DNA of 61,187 nt from Acidobacteriota bacterium (GTDB lineage: Bacteria > Acidobacteriota > Vicinamibacteria > Vicinamibacterales > UBA2999): contig JAEUQR010000184.1 of assembly GCA_016789705.1 (NCBI GenBank), positions 1 to 61,187 on the forward strand. Reading direction: 5' to 3'. The notes below the pieces were generated by a model. That model was not told where the DNA came from. It searched no databases and was given only the letters and a program-made list of their open reading frames with translations. How positions within the stretch are numbered: the first letter of the stretch is position 1; each line of letters begins with the position of its first letter. Shown piece by piece: positions 9,334-16,856 of this stretch. Both the position numbers and the translations under genes were made by a program.

Positions 9334-9368
9334 GGACGTCGGGCTCCTCGGGCGGCGGCGCCGCCCGG

Positions 9369-10820
9369 TTACAGGCTGAGGGTGACGAGCCGCTCCTCGG
9401 TCATCTCGTGCATCGCGTACTTCGGCCCTTCACGGCCGAGCCCGCTGTCTTTCACGCCGGTGAACGGCATGAGGTCGACGCGGCTCGTCGACGACTCGTT
9501 GATGTGCACGACGCCGACGTGCAGACGGCGGGCCGCGGTGAATGCCGTGGTGACGTCGCGGGTGAAGATGCCGGCGGCCAGACCGAACTCGGTGCTGTTG
9601 ACCGCGGCGATGACCTCGTCGAGCGTGTCGAACGGCACGACCGACATCACCGGCGCGAAGATCTCCTCGCAGAGCACCTTCATGTCGCGGTTGACGTCGA
9701 TGAGGATGGTTGGTTCGAGGATGGCGCCGCGGCGCCGGCCGCCGGTCACGAGCCGGGCGCCCGCCGCCACGGCCTCGGCCACCCAGGCCTCGGCGCGCGC
9801 CGCTTCCTCGGCGCTGATCATCGGGCCCAGCACCGTGGCCGGCTCGCGCGGATCGCCGACCACCACCGCTGCCGTCGCCGCGGCAAGCCGCGCGACGAAC
9901 GCGTCGAGCACGGGGCGCTGCACGAACAGGCGCTGCGTCGACGTGCACGCCTGGCCGGCGCGGCGGAACGCGGAGTTCACGACCCGGGGCAGGGCCCGAT
10001 CGAGGTCGGCATCGGCGCAGACGATCGTAGCGGCGATGCTGCCGAGCTCGACGGCGATCGGCCGCAGCCCCACCGACTTCTGCAACTGCTTCCCCACCGA
10101 CGTGCTGCCGGTGAACGTGTAGAAGCGGACGCGCGGGTCGTCCACGAGCCAGCGGCCGATCTCGCTGCCGGGTCCCTGCACGAGGTTCACGTGCCCGGGC
10201 GGCAGGCCGGCGGCCAGCAGGATCTCGCAGAGAATCGCCGCGCTGAAGGGGGTGGCCTGCGGAGCCTTGAGCACCACCGTGTTGCCGGAGGCCAGCGCCG
10301 GCGCCGCTTTGTGAGCCACGAAGTTGAGCGGCGCATTGAACGACGTGATGCCGCAGACCACACCGCGCGGCACGCGGATCGTGAAGCCCATCCGGTGGGC
10401 ACTGCCGGGCGCCGCCTCGATCGGCACGACCTCGCCCACGAGCCGTTTCCCTTCTTCCGCGGCAATCAGGAACGTCTGGATTGCGCGGGTGACCTCATTG
10501 CGGGTATCGCTCACCGGAAAGCCGGTTTCCGCCGTGAGCACACGCACCAGCTCCTCGCGGCGCGCCTCGAGGCCATCGCCGACCCTGCGCAGGATGGCGT
10601 AGCGTTCGGTGGCGTCGAGCGGTGTCGATTCGAACGACGCCTGCGCGGCAGCAACCGCGGCGCGCACCTGATCGCGGCTGGCGCGGTCGGCGCAGCCGAT
10701 GATCTCCCCCGTGAATTTGTCGTGCACGGGGAACGTCTCGATGCCGTCGGTCCAGACGCCACCGATGAGGAGCCGGGCCCGGAGGTCGAGCGGCGCTGGC
10801 GCGGCGGGGGGCACGGTCAC
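9369..10820 (-). CDS. NAD(P)+-dependent aldehyde dehydrogenase
   Basis: A 483-residue classical aldehyde dehydrogenase oxidising an aldehyde to its acid. Catalytic features are Asn162 (SFNAPLN), Lys185 (LKAPQATPFS), FTGST (236-240), general base Glu258 and nucleophile Cys292 (GQACTSTQR). The usual ELGGK motif is ELGSI here, a mild departure next to the active-site Glu. The start is GTG (10818-10820), with AGAGGA about 9 nt upstream and only 13 bp after the CoA-transferase stop. The ThDP enzyme follows 35 bp downstream. Distinct from the acylating dehydrogenase at the window's left edge: no CoA-type signature is seen. Confidence 0.9.
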   Translation of the reverse strand: MTVPPAAPAPLDLRARLLIGGVWTDGIETFPVHDKFTGEIIGCADRASRDQVRAAVAAAQASFESTPLDATERYAILRRVGDGLEARREELVRVLTAETGFPVSDTRNEVTRAIQTFLIAAEEGKRLVGEVVPIEAAPGSAHRMGFTIRVPRGVVCGITSFNAPLNFVAHKAAPALASGNTVVLKAPQATPFSAAILCEILLAAGLPPGHVNLVQGPGSEIGRWLVDDPRVRFYTFTGSTSVGKQLQKSVGLRPIAVELGSIAATIVCADADLDRALPRVVNSAFRRAGQACTSTQRLFVQRPVLDAFVARLAAATAAVVVGDPREPATVLGPMISAEEAARAEAWVAEAVAAGARLVTGGRRRGAILEPTILIDVNRDMKVLCEEIFAPVMSVVPFDTLDEVIAAVNSTEFGLAAGIFTRDVTTAFTAARRLHVGVVHINESSTSRVDLMPFTGVKDSGLGREGPKYAMHEMTEERLVTLSL

Positions 10821-10833
10821 GGGGCAGGTCCTC

Positions 10834-12033
10834 TCAGATGGTGCCGTCGGCGCCGAGGCGCCGCAGTTCGTCGCAACTCAGGCCCAGCTCGTCGCCGTAG
10901 ATGGCCTGGTTGTGCTGGCCGAGCGCACCGCCGGCATGTTCGATCGTCCCGGGCGTGCCCGACATCCGAGGCACAGGCGCGTGCATCCGCACCGCACCGG
11001 CCTCCCGCGGCACGTCCACCAACAGGCCGCGCTGCCGCCAGTGCGGGTCGCGCTCGATGTCGGCCACGGTCTGGACGGCCACGGCGGTGAGTTCGTGCGC
11101 CTCGATGAGGCGCAGGTTCTCGGCGAGCGGACGCGCGGCAACGGCGGCAATGATGTGGGCGTCGAGCTCACTCGAGTGACGCACGCGCGCTTCGTTCGTG
11201 GCGAATCTCGGATCGTCGAGCAGGTGGCCGAGATCGTAGGCGCGCAGGAACCGCTCGGCCATCTTTGGCGTCGAGCCGCTGACCGCGATGTACTGACCGT
11301 CACTCGTGCGGAAGCAGCCGCGCGGACCGGCGTTCTTCGAACGGCTGCCGTTGCGCACCCGCACCCGGCCATGCGCCGCGTATTCGGCCGGCAGCGGTCC
11401 GAGCAGCGAGAACAACGACTCGAAGAGTGAGACGTCGATGACCTGGCCTTGCCCGCCGTGCACGTCACGGTGGTAGAGGGCGAACATCACGGCGTTCACC
11501 GCGTAGAGCGCCGAGGTCATGTCGGCCAGCGGGAAGGCCGGCACGATGGGCGCGCCGTCAGGCTCGCCGTTCATGGCGGCAAAGCCGCTCGCGGCTTCGA
11601 CGAGCGTGCCGAAGCCGGGCCGGTGACTGGCCGGACCGGACTGCCCCCAGCCCGAGATGCGGACCAGCGACAGGCGCGGGTTCCACGCATGCAGCACGTC
11701 CCAGCCGAGGCCCATGCGTTCGAGCGTGCCCGGCACGAACGACTCCATCACCACGTCGAACCGGGGCACCAGGCGTTCGAGCAGCGCGCGGCCTTCGGCG
11801 GTCTTCAGGTTCAGGGTGATGAATCGCTTGTTGCGCGCGTAGACCTGCCACCAGTACGGGTGGCCTTCGGTGGTCCACTGGCGCAGCGGGTCGCCGGCGC
11901 GAGGCTCTTCCACCTTGACGACGTCGGCCCCGAAATCCGCCAGCATCATGCCGGACACGCCGCCGGCGATCATGCGCGAGAGGTCCAGAACGCGGACGCC
12001 CGACAGGGCCCGGGAACGCGCATGTCCAGACAT
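10834..12033 (-). CDS. CaiB/BaiF family (family III) CoA-transferase
   Basis: About 399 residues of a family III CoA-transferase, which moves CoA from one acyl-CoA to a carboxylate acceptor. The family aspartate is Asp171 (PLADMTSALYA); the N-terminal LSGVRVLDLSRMIAGG and ADVVKVEEP motifs are typical. I start at the ATG at 12033. A TTG six codons upstream would place the N-terminus inside the candidate operator and a TATAGT box. A TATAGT box ends 9 nt before the ATG and no Shine-Dalgarno is seen, so the message may be nearly leaderless. It is first in the leftward unit with the aldehyde dehydrogenase and ThDP enzyme, and is divergent from the GntR regulator. It probably activates the pathway acid for the lyase at 13003. 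Acceptor unknown. Confidence 0.88.
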   Translation of the reverse strand: MSGHARSRALSGVRVLDLSRMIAGGVSGMMLADFGADVVKVEEPRAGDPLRQWTTEGHPYWWQVYARNKRFITLNLKTAEGRALLERLVPRFDVVMESFVPGTLERMGLGWDVLHAWNPRLSLVRISGWGQSGPASHRPGFGTLVEAASGFAAMNGEPDGAPIVPAFPLADMTSALYAVNAVMFALYHRDVHGGQGQVIDVSLFESLFSLLGPLPAEYAAHGRVRVRNGSRSKNAGPRGCFRTSDGQYIAVSGSTPKMAERFLRAYDLGHLLDDPRFATNEARVRHSSELDAHIIAAVAARPLAENLRLIEAHELTAVAVQTVADIERDPHWRQRGLLVDVPREAGAVRMHAPVPRMSGTPGTIEHAGGALGQHNQAIYGDELGLSCDELRRLGADGTI

Positions 12034-12050
12034 GTACGGATAACTATACA
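12033..12050. promoter_or_regulatory. Candidate GntR operator, site C, between CoA-transferase and regulator
   Basis: TGTACGGATAACTATACA: the TGTAT-N8-ATACA palindrome with one mismatch. It overlaps the CoA-transferase start region and lies 50-67 bp before the regulator's ATG, so it could control both directions. Read leftward it keeps TTGTAT..CC.TACATG in common with site A. Confidence 0.55.
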
Positions 12051-12099
12051 AGTTCTGTCAAGCCGTGGGGTGTTATGCTCCGTGGCGACCGTGCCGACT

Positions 12100-12894
12100 A
12101 TGCGGAAAACCGGACTGGGTCGCGAGCTGGGGGTCCCCCTCTACCACCAGATCCAACACCTGCTCCGCCATCGCATCCACAGCGGACTCTATCAGCCCGG
12201 CAGCCAGATTCCGTCGGAGCACGAACTGTCGCGCGAACTCGAAGTCAGCCGCGTCACGCTGCGCGAGGCGCTGCGCGAACTGGTGCGCGAGAACCTGGTG
12301 GTCAAGGTGCAGGGCAAGGGCACCTTCGTCGCCGCCAATCCGCCGAAGCGGCTGACGCCGGTGCGCTACACGGGCTTCCTCGAAGAACTGCAGGCGCGGG
12401 TCCGCAAACTGAAGGTCACCGACGTCGAGGTGAGCGAGACGGTCGCGACGCCGGAATTGCGGGAAACACTGCAACTCGGGCCCGGCGCCACCCGCCTCAC
12501 GCTCATCAAGCGCCTGCGCCACATCGACAACGAGCCGTTCTCCTACACGCTGAACTACCTGCCCACCGAGATCGGCGCGCGCATTCCGGTGGCCGACCTC
12601 TACTCGCTGCCGTTGCTCAAGATCCTCCAGGAGGATCTGAAGATCCCCATCGTCAAGGCCCGCGAGACGATCGAAGCGGCGCCGGCCGATCCCGACACCG
12701 CCCGCCGCCTGGGGATTCCCGCGCTCCATCCCGTGCTGCACATGACACGCGTGATGTACACGACGCACGACAGGCCATTCGAACTCGTGGACATCTACTA
12801 CCGGGCCGACAAGTACCACTACTCGGTCAACATGATGCGCGTGAAGAAGCAGGGCCGCTGGACGTGGACCACCGAGGTCGAGACGTCTGCCTGA
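12100..12894 (+). CDS. GntR family transcriptional regulator, HutC subfamily
   Basis: A 264-residue regulator. Residues about 12-75 form the GntR winged helix (PLYHQIQHLLRHRI, GSQIPSEHELSRELEVSRVT, VKVQGKGTFVA); residues about 90-250 are a UTRA effector-binding domain (LIKRLRHIDNEPFSYTLNYL, FELVDIYYRADKYHYSV). HutC proteins usually repress and release DNA when a pathway metabolite binds. The ATG at 12100 puts PLYHQIQ near residue 13 as is normal; in-frame GTGs at 12082 and 12091 are alternatives. It is divergent from the CoA-transferase unit, and the 18-bp palindrome recurs in three promoters of the flanking catabolic genes, making it the likely local regulator. Confidence 0.92.
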   Translation: MRKTGLGRELGVPLYHQIQHLLRHRIHSGLYQPGSQIPSEHELSRELEVSRVTLREALRELVRENLVVKVQGKGTFVAANPPKRLTPVRYTGFLEELQARVRKLKVTDVEVSETVATPELRETLQLGPGATRLTLIKRLRHIDNEPFSYTLNYLPTEIGARIPVADLYSLPLLKILQEDLKIPIVKARETIEAAPADPDTARRLGIPALHPVLHMTRVMYTTHDRPFELVDIYYRADKYHYSVNMMRVKKQGRWTWTTEVETSA

Positions 12895-12923
12895 CGTCCG
12901 CGGGCGCCATCAGGCGCCCTTAT

Positions 12924-12956
12924 TGTATTGACAACCATACATGGTGCGCTTAACCT
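12924..12956 (+). promoter_or_regulatory. Promoter and candidate GntR operator (site A) of the lyase-MFS-esterase operon
   Basis: The operator TGTATTGACAACCATACA (12924-12941) is a perfect TGTAT-N8-ATACA palindrome. It contains the -35 box TTGACA (12928-12933), followed after 17 bp by TAACCT (12951-12956), a weak -10. The start codon is 46 bp further on. Repressor and polymerase would compete here. Confidence 0.65.
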
Positions 12957-13002
12957 CCGGAGCGTTCCGGCGGGGTCGCGCCCGCCGTCCGGAGTGAGCG
13001 AC

Positions 13003-13770
13003 ATGGACCCCTGGCGTACTGCAATCGTCGATGCCCGTGACGGCCACATCCGGCTGCGCGGCTACGAGGCGACGGCTCTCATGACGAGCCGCACCTTCAC
13101 CGACACGATTTTCCTGCTGCACCGCGGACGCCTGCCGTCGGCCGGCGAGCGCCGCCTGCTCGACGCCATCCTCACCGGCGTCGCGGATCACGGCTCGGGC
13201 GCGCCCTCCTGCGCCACGGCGCGGCTTGCGCTCTCGGGCAACCGGCAGTCGCTCTCGGCCGCGGTGGCCGCCGGGATCCTCGCCGTGGGCGACGACCACG
13301 GCGGTGCCGGGCTCGGCTGCATGGAGCTCATCGCCGAAGGCGTGGCCCTGGCCAAGAATGAGTCGCTCTCGCTGCCCGACGCCGCGGCGCGTGTCGTGGC
13401 CGACGCCCGCGCCGCGAAGAAACGCCTGCCGGGCTTCGGGCATCGTGTGCACTCGACGGATCCGCGCACCGCCATCCTCTTCGGTCTGGCCCGCGAGGGC
13501 GGCGTGGCCGGCGACGGCGTCGCGTTCGTCGAAGCGCTCGAGGGCGCCATCGCCGCGGCCGTGAAGCCGCTCCCGATCAACATCGACGGCGCGCTCGCGG
13601 CGGTACTGCACGACATGGGCTTCGAGCCGGCCTTCGGCCGCCTCGTGTTCATCATCGGCCGCGTCGCCGGCCTGACGGCCGAAGTGCACGAGGAACTGAC
13701 GCGCGAGAAGGCCATGCGCATCCGCATCCCGCTCACCTACGACGGCGTGCCGCCCCGGGATCTGGAGTAG
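13003..13770 (+). CDS. Citryl-CoA-lyase-like protein (short citrate-synthase fold)
   Basis: A 255-residue citrate-synthase-superfamily protein, much shorter than citrate synthase (about 370-430 residues) and similar in size to citryl-CoA lyases. The catalytic triad is complete: His99 (GDDHGGAG), His147 (LPGFGHRVH) and Asp195 (INIDGALAA). It should catalyse a Claisen-type condensation or, more likely in this setting, cleavage of a citryl-CoA-like thioester to acetyl- or acyl-CoA plus a 2-oxoacid. The ATG at 13003 has GGAG 8 nt upstream; the frame extends 25 codons further but without support. MFS and esterase genes follow. With the CoA-transferase it would form an activate-then-cleave pair (inference). 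Confidence 0.8.
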   Translation: MDPWRTAIVDARDGHIRLRGYEATALMTSRTFTDTIFLLHRGRLPSAGERRLLDAILTGVADHGSGAPSCATARLALSGNRQSLSAAVAAGILAVGDDHGGAGLGCMELIAEGVALAKNESLSLPDAAARVVADARAAKKRLPGFGHRVHSTDPRTAILFGLAREGGVAGDGVAFVEALEGAIAAAVKPLPINIDGALAAVLHDMGFEPAFGRLVFIIGRVAGLTAEVHEELTREKAMRIRIPLTYDGVPPRDLE

Positions 13771-13772
13771 CC

Positions 13773-15065
13773 GTGCAGCCGTCCGGCGCCCGCCACCGTG
13801 TGGTCTGGTTCGGCATGTCGCTGGCCGTGCTGGCCTTCGTCGATCGTGCCGTCATCGCCCAGGCGGCGCCGCTCATCTCGGCCGACCTCGGCTTCGATAA
13901 GGTGATGATGGGCACGGTGCTCAGCACGTTCCTGCTGGGCTACGGCCTCTTCGAGGTGCCCGGCGCGTGGTACGGCGACTGGGTGGGCGCCAGAAAGGGC
14001 CTCATGCGCATCGTGCTCATGTGGTCCGCGTTCACGGCGCTCACGGGCGCGGCGTGGAACTTCGCCTCGATGGTTGTCATCCGCTTCCTCTTCGGCGTGG
14101 GCGAGGCCGGGTGTTTTCCGATCATCGCCAAGTCGCTCACGACGTGGCTGCCGCGGCGGGAACGCACGCGCGCCCAGGGATTCATCTGGACGGCCGCCCG
14201 CTGGGGCGGCGCCTTCACGCCGCTCCTCGTCGTGTGGGCGCTGCAGTTCATGAACTGGCGCGTCGCCTTCGGCGTCTTCGGGCTGCTCGGCATCGTGTGG
14301 ACGGCCGCCTTCGCGCGCTGGTATCGCGACGACCCGCGCACCCATCCCGATGTCAACGCCGCGGAACTCGCCCTCCTCGCCGATGTCGAGCCGGCAGCGG
14401 CCAGCCACGGCGGCGTGCCGTGGGGCCGGCTGCTCACGTCACGTTCGGTGCTGCTGCTCACCGCGCAGTATTACTTCCTCTCGTTCGGCTGGTACTTCTC
14501 CCTCACCTGGCTCCCGACCTATCTCCAGGAACACCATCACCTCACCGCCGGCGAAAGCGCGGCGTACGCGGTGATTCCGCTCTTCTCGAACGGCGTCGGC
14601 TCACTCTTCTGCGGCTTCGTGTCACCGCACGTCACCCGCTGGACGGGCGACGAATCCCGCACGCGCCGCCTCATGGCCATTGCCGGATTCCTCGGCGCCG
14701 GCGGCTTCCTGATGCTGGCCACGCGCATGTCAGGCATCAATGCCACGATGGCGATGATGGCCGTCGCCTGTTTCTTCAACGACTGGGTCATGCCGCACGC
14801 CTGGGCCTCGTGCATGGACGTCGGCGGCCGGCACGCGGCCTCGGTGGCCGGCACGATGAACCTGATGGGGAATCTCGCCGGCGCGACCTCCACCATGGTC
14901 GGCGGCTTCCTCATGAGCCAGGCCGGCGGCGACTGGAATCAGTTCATCCGCCTGCTCGGCATGGTCTATTTTCTCGGCGTGCCCTGCTGGCTGCTGCTCG
15001 ATCCGCGCACGTCGATCGACGCCGCGGCCGCTCCCACACCGGGGATCGAGACGCAGCCGGCCTGA
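13773..15065 (+). CDS. MFS transporter, probable organic anion carrier
   Basis: A 430-residue inner-membrane carrier with about 12 predicted hydrophobic helices and the loop 2-3 motif GDWVGARKG. The pattern (SLAVLAFVDRAVIAQAAPLI, LSTFLLGYGLFEVPGA, FGVGEAGCFPIIAKSL, RRERTRAQGF) resembles the anion:cation symporter family of hexuronate/phthalate/glucarate carriers. The start is GTG at 13773, two bases after the lyase stop, with GGAG overlapping that stop. Tight coupling to the lyase suggests it imports the acid substrate of this cluster. Substrate not determinable. Confidence 0.85.
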   Translation: MQPSGARHRVVWFGMSLAVLAFVDRAVIAQAAPLISADLGFDKVMMGTVLSTFLLGYGLFEVPGAWYGDWVGARKGLMRIVLMWSAFTALTGAAWNFASMVVIRFLFGVGEAGCFPIIAKSLTTWLPRRERTRAQGFIWTAARWGGAFTPLLVVWALQFMNWRVAFGVFGLLGIVWTAAFARWYRDDPRTHPDVNAAELALLADVEPAAASHGGVPWGRLLTSRSVLLLTAQYYFLSFGWYFSLTWLPTYLQEHHHLTAGESAAYAVIPLFSNGVGSLFCGFVSPHVTRWTGDESRTRRLMAIAGFLGAGGFLMLATRMSGINATMAMMAVACFFNDWVMPHAWASCMDVGGRHAASVAGTMNLMGNLAGATSTMVGGFLMSQAGGDWNQFIRLLGMVYFLGVPCWLLLDPRTSIDAAAAPTPGIETQPA

Positions 15066-15111
15066 CCCCGGCACTGCGCCACCGCCGATTGAGGTGGCCG
15101 AGGTGTGTGCG

Positions 15112-16761
15112 ATGCGCGCGTTCCGTGCCCGTCTTTTCCTCTCACTGACTGCCACCGCCGCGCTGGCCGCCTGCCAGCCGTCGCCGCCCCCGCCGCCGGC
15201 CTCACGCACCGTCGTCCGTGTGGACAGCGGACCGCTCGATGGCCGGGTGCTCGCGTCCGGTGTCAGAGCCTGGTTCGGCGTCCCCTTCGCGAAGCCGCCC
15301 GTGCAGGATCGGCGCTGGCGTGAACCGGAGCCCGTCACGTGGACGGAGACCTACCACGCCGATCGCCGGATGCCGGCCTGTATCCAGGTGCTGCGCCCGC
15401 ACGACATCAATCACTACTTCGGCGAGGAAGCGACGAGCGAGGATTGCCTGTACCTGAACGTCTGGGCGCCCGCCGACGCGACGCCGGCGTCCCGGCGGCC
15501 CGTCATCGTCTTCCTCTACGGCGGCGGCGGCACCGTGGGCTCGGCGGGTATGGCCAACTACGGAGGCGAAGAGGTAGCGCGACGCGGCGCCGTCTTCGTC
15601 AACTTCAACTACCGGCTGGGCATCCTCGGCTTCATGGCGCATCCGGCCCTCAGCGCCGAACAGGGCGGGCATTCCGGCAACTACGGCTATCTCGACCAGA
15701 CGGCGGCGCTCGGCTGGATCCAGCGGAACATCGCGGCGTTCGGCGGCGATCCGGCGCAGGTCGTCGTCGTCGGCCAGTCGGCGGGCGCCGGGTCGGTCGT
15801 GCAGCAGATCTTCAGCCCGCGGGCCCGCGGCCTCTTCCGCGGCGCCGTGATGTTCAGCGGCTGCAACTTCACGGGCGCGAATACACCGCTCGCCGAGGCG
15901 GAACGTGTCGGACTCGACGTGCAGGCAGCGCTCGAGGCGGACGGCCTCGCCGCCATGCGGCACGCGCCGGCGGACCGCATCCTCGCGCTGCAGGACGAGT
16001 TCCAGCTCGGGCGGCGCGTCAGCGGCATCCGGACCGGCGGCGTCATCGACGGCTACTTCATGCCCGATACGAAGGCCGCCATCCTGGCGGCGGGCGGCGC
16101 GGCGGACGTACCGATCATCGCCAGCTTCACGCACGACGAAGCCAACATCGCGCTCAAGGCGGCCACGTCGCCGGCCGACTACGCGGCCCGCGCGCGGGAG
16201 CTCTTCGGCGCCGCCACCGCGGAGTTCCTGGCGCTGTATCCGGTGTCGAACGACGCCGCGGTACGCACCGTGGCCCAGGAGGCCGCCAACGACGCCAACG
16301 GCCTGCTGAACGCGCGCACCTGCGCCGAGCTGCAGGCGCGCCACCACACGTCGCCTGCCTTCATTACGGACTTCGCGCGACGCCACCCGTACGTGCCGGG
16401 AGTCCGGATCGCCGACCAGGACACCGCGACGGTGGGTGCGTACCACACGTCCGAGGTCCCGTATTACTTGGGGACCTTCGACGCCTACAACATGTTCCGG
16501 CCGACACGCGCGTGGACCAACGCGGACCGCGAGCTCTCAGAGACGCTGACGGCGTCCCTAATCGCGTTCGCCGCCACCGGCAACCCCTCCACGCCGGCCG
16601 TCACGTGGCCGGCCTGGTCCGCCACCGACGAACGTTACGTTCGATTCGGCGACCGCATCGCGGCGGCGGCTATCGTCCCGGCGAGGCTGGCGTTCATGGC
16701 GCAGCATCGCCCCGCCCCCGCGCCGCGGCCCCGGGTTTCCGGCCGTTTCCCGCGAGACTGA
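15112..16761 (+). CDS. Type-B carboxylesterase, lipoprotein
   Basis: About 549 residues of an alpha/beta-hydrolase carboxylesterase of the cholinesterase-like family. A lipoprotein signal ends in the lipobox LAAC (Cys21), followed by a proline linker, so it should be membrane-anchored outside the cytoplasm. Family marks are EDCLYLNVWAP, the oxyanion YGGGG, NYRLG, GNYGYLDQ, the nucleophile in GQSAGAGS (about Ser222), and a late GAYHTSEVPYYLG region likely carrying the catalytic His. The ATG at 15112 is preferred for its GAGG and immediate signal peptide; an in-frame GTG at 15094 is possible. Last gene after lyase and MFS, it may release the cluster's acid from an ester. Confidence 0.87.
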   Translation: MRAFRARLFLSLTATAALAACQPSPPPPPASRTVVRVDSGPLDGRVLASGVRAWFGVPFAKPPVQDRRWREPEPVTWTETYHADRRMPACIQVLRPHDINHYFGEEATSEDCLYLNVWAPADATPASRRPVIVFLYGGGGTVGSAGMANYGGEEVARRGAVFVNFNYRLGILGFMAHPALSAEQGGHSGNYGYLDQTAALGWIQRNIAAFGGDPAQVVVVGQSAGAGSVVQQIFSPRARGLFRGAVMFSGCNFTGANTPLAEAERVGLDVQAALEADGLAAMRHAPADRILALQDEFQLGRRVSGIRTGGVIDGYFMPDTKAAILAAGGAADVPIIASFTHDEANIALKAATSPADYAARARELFGAATAEFLALYPVSNDAAVRTVAQEAANDANGLLNARTCAELQARHHTSPAFITDFARRHPYVPGVRIADQDTATVGAYHTSEVPYYLGTFDAYNMFRPTRAWTNADRELSETLTASLIAFAATGNPSTPAVTWPAWSATDERYVRFGDRIAAAAIVPARLAFMAQHRPAPAPRPRVSGRFPRD

Positions 16762-16844
16762 GCCGGCTGCCTCGACCAAGGGAGGCGATGCCGGGGATAC
16801 CGGCCGAGAATGGCGCGTCGGCGGGTTGGCCGCGTCGGGCGCGT

Positions 16845-16850
16845 TACAAT
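16845..16850 (+). promoter_or_regulatory. TACAAT -10 box of a probable leaderless helicase gene
   Basis: TACAAT ends exactly 6 nt before an in-frame TTG (16857) that begins a conventional helicase N-terminus. This is the same geometry as ten other genes in the window. Confidence 0.5.
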
Positions 16851-16856
16851 GGTCTG

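Noticed and set aside
7597..12033. Oxalate degradation pair (formyl-CoA transferase plus oxalyl-CoA decarboxylase)
   Set aside because: A family III CoA-transferase and a ThDP enzyme are both here, but the ThDP protein lacks the oxalyl-CoA decarboxylase-like sequence pattern and other cluster members (lyase, aldehyde dehydrogenase) do not fit.
1015..16761. Catabolic cluster as a recently transferred island
   Set aside because: No tRNA, integrase, IS element or visible change in base composition at its edges; gene types match the phylum.
15339..16856. Upstream extension of the helicase frame through the esterase gene
   Set aside because: It is an out-of-frame reading of a well-supported carboxylesterase; the helicase has a normal N-terminus from 16857.
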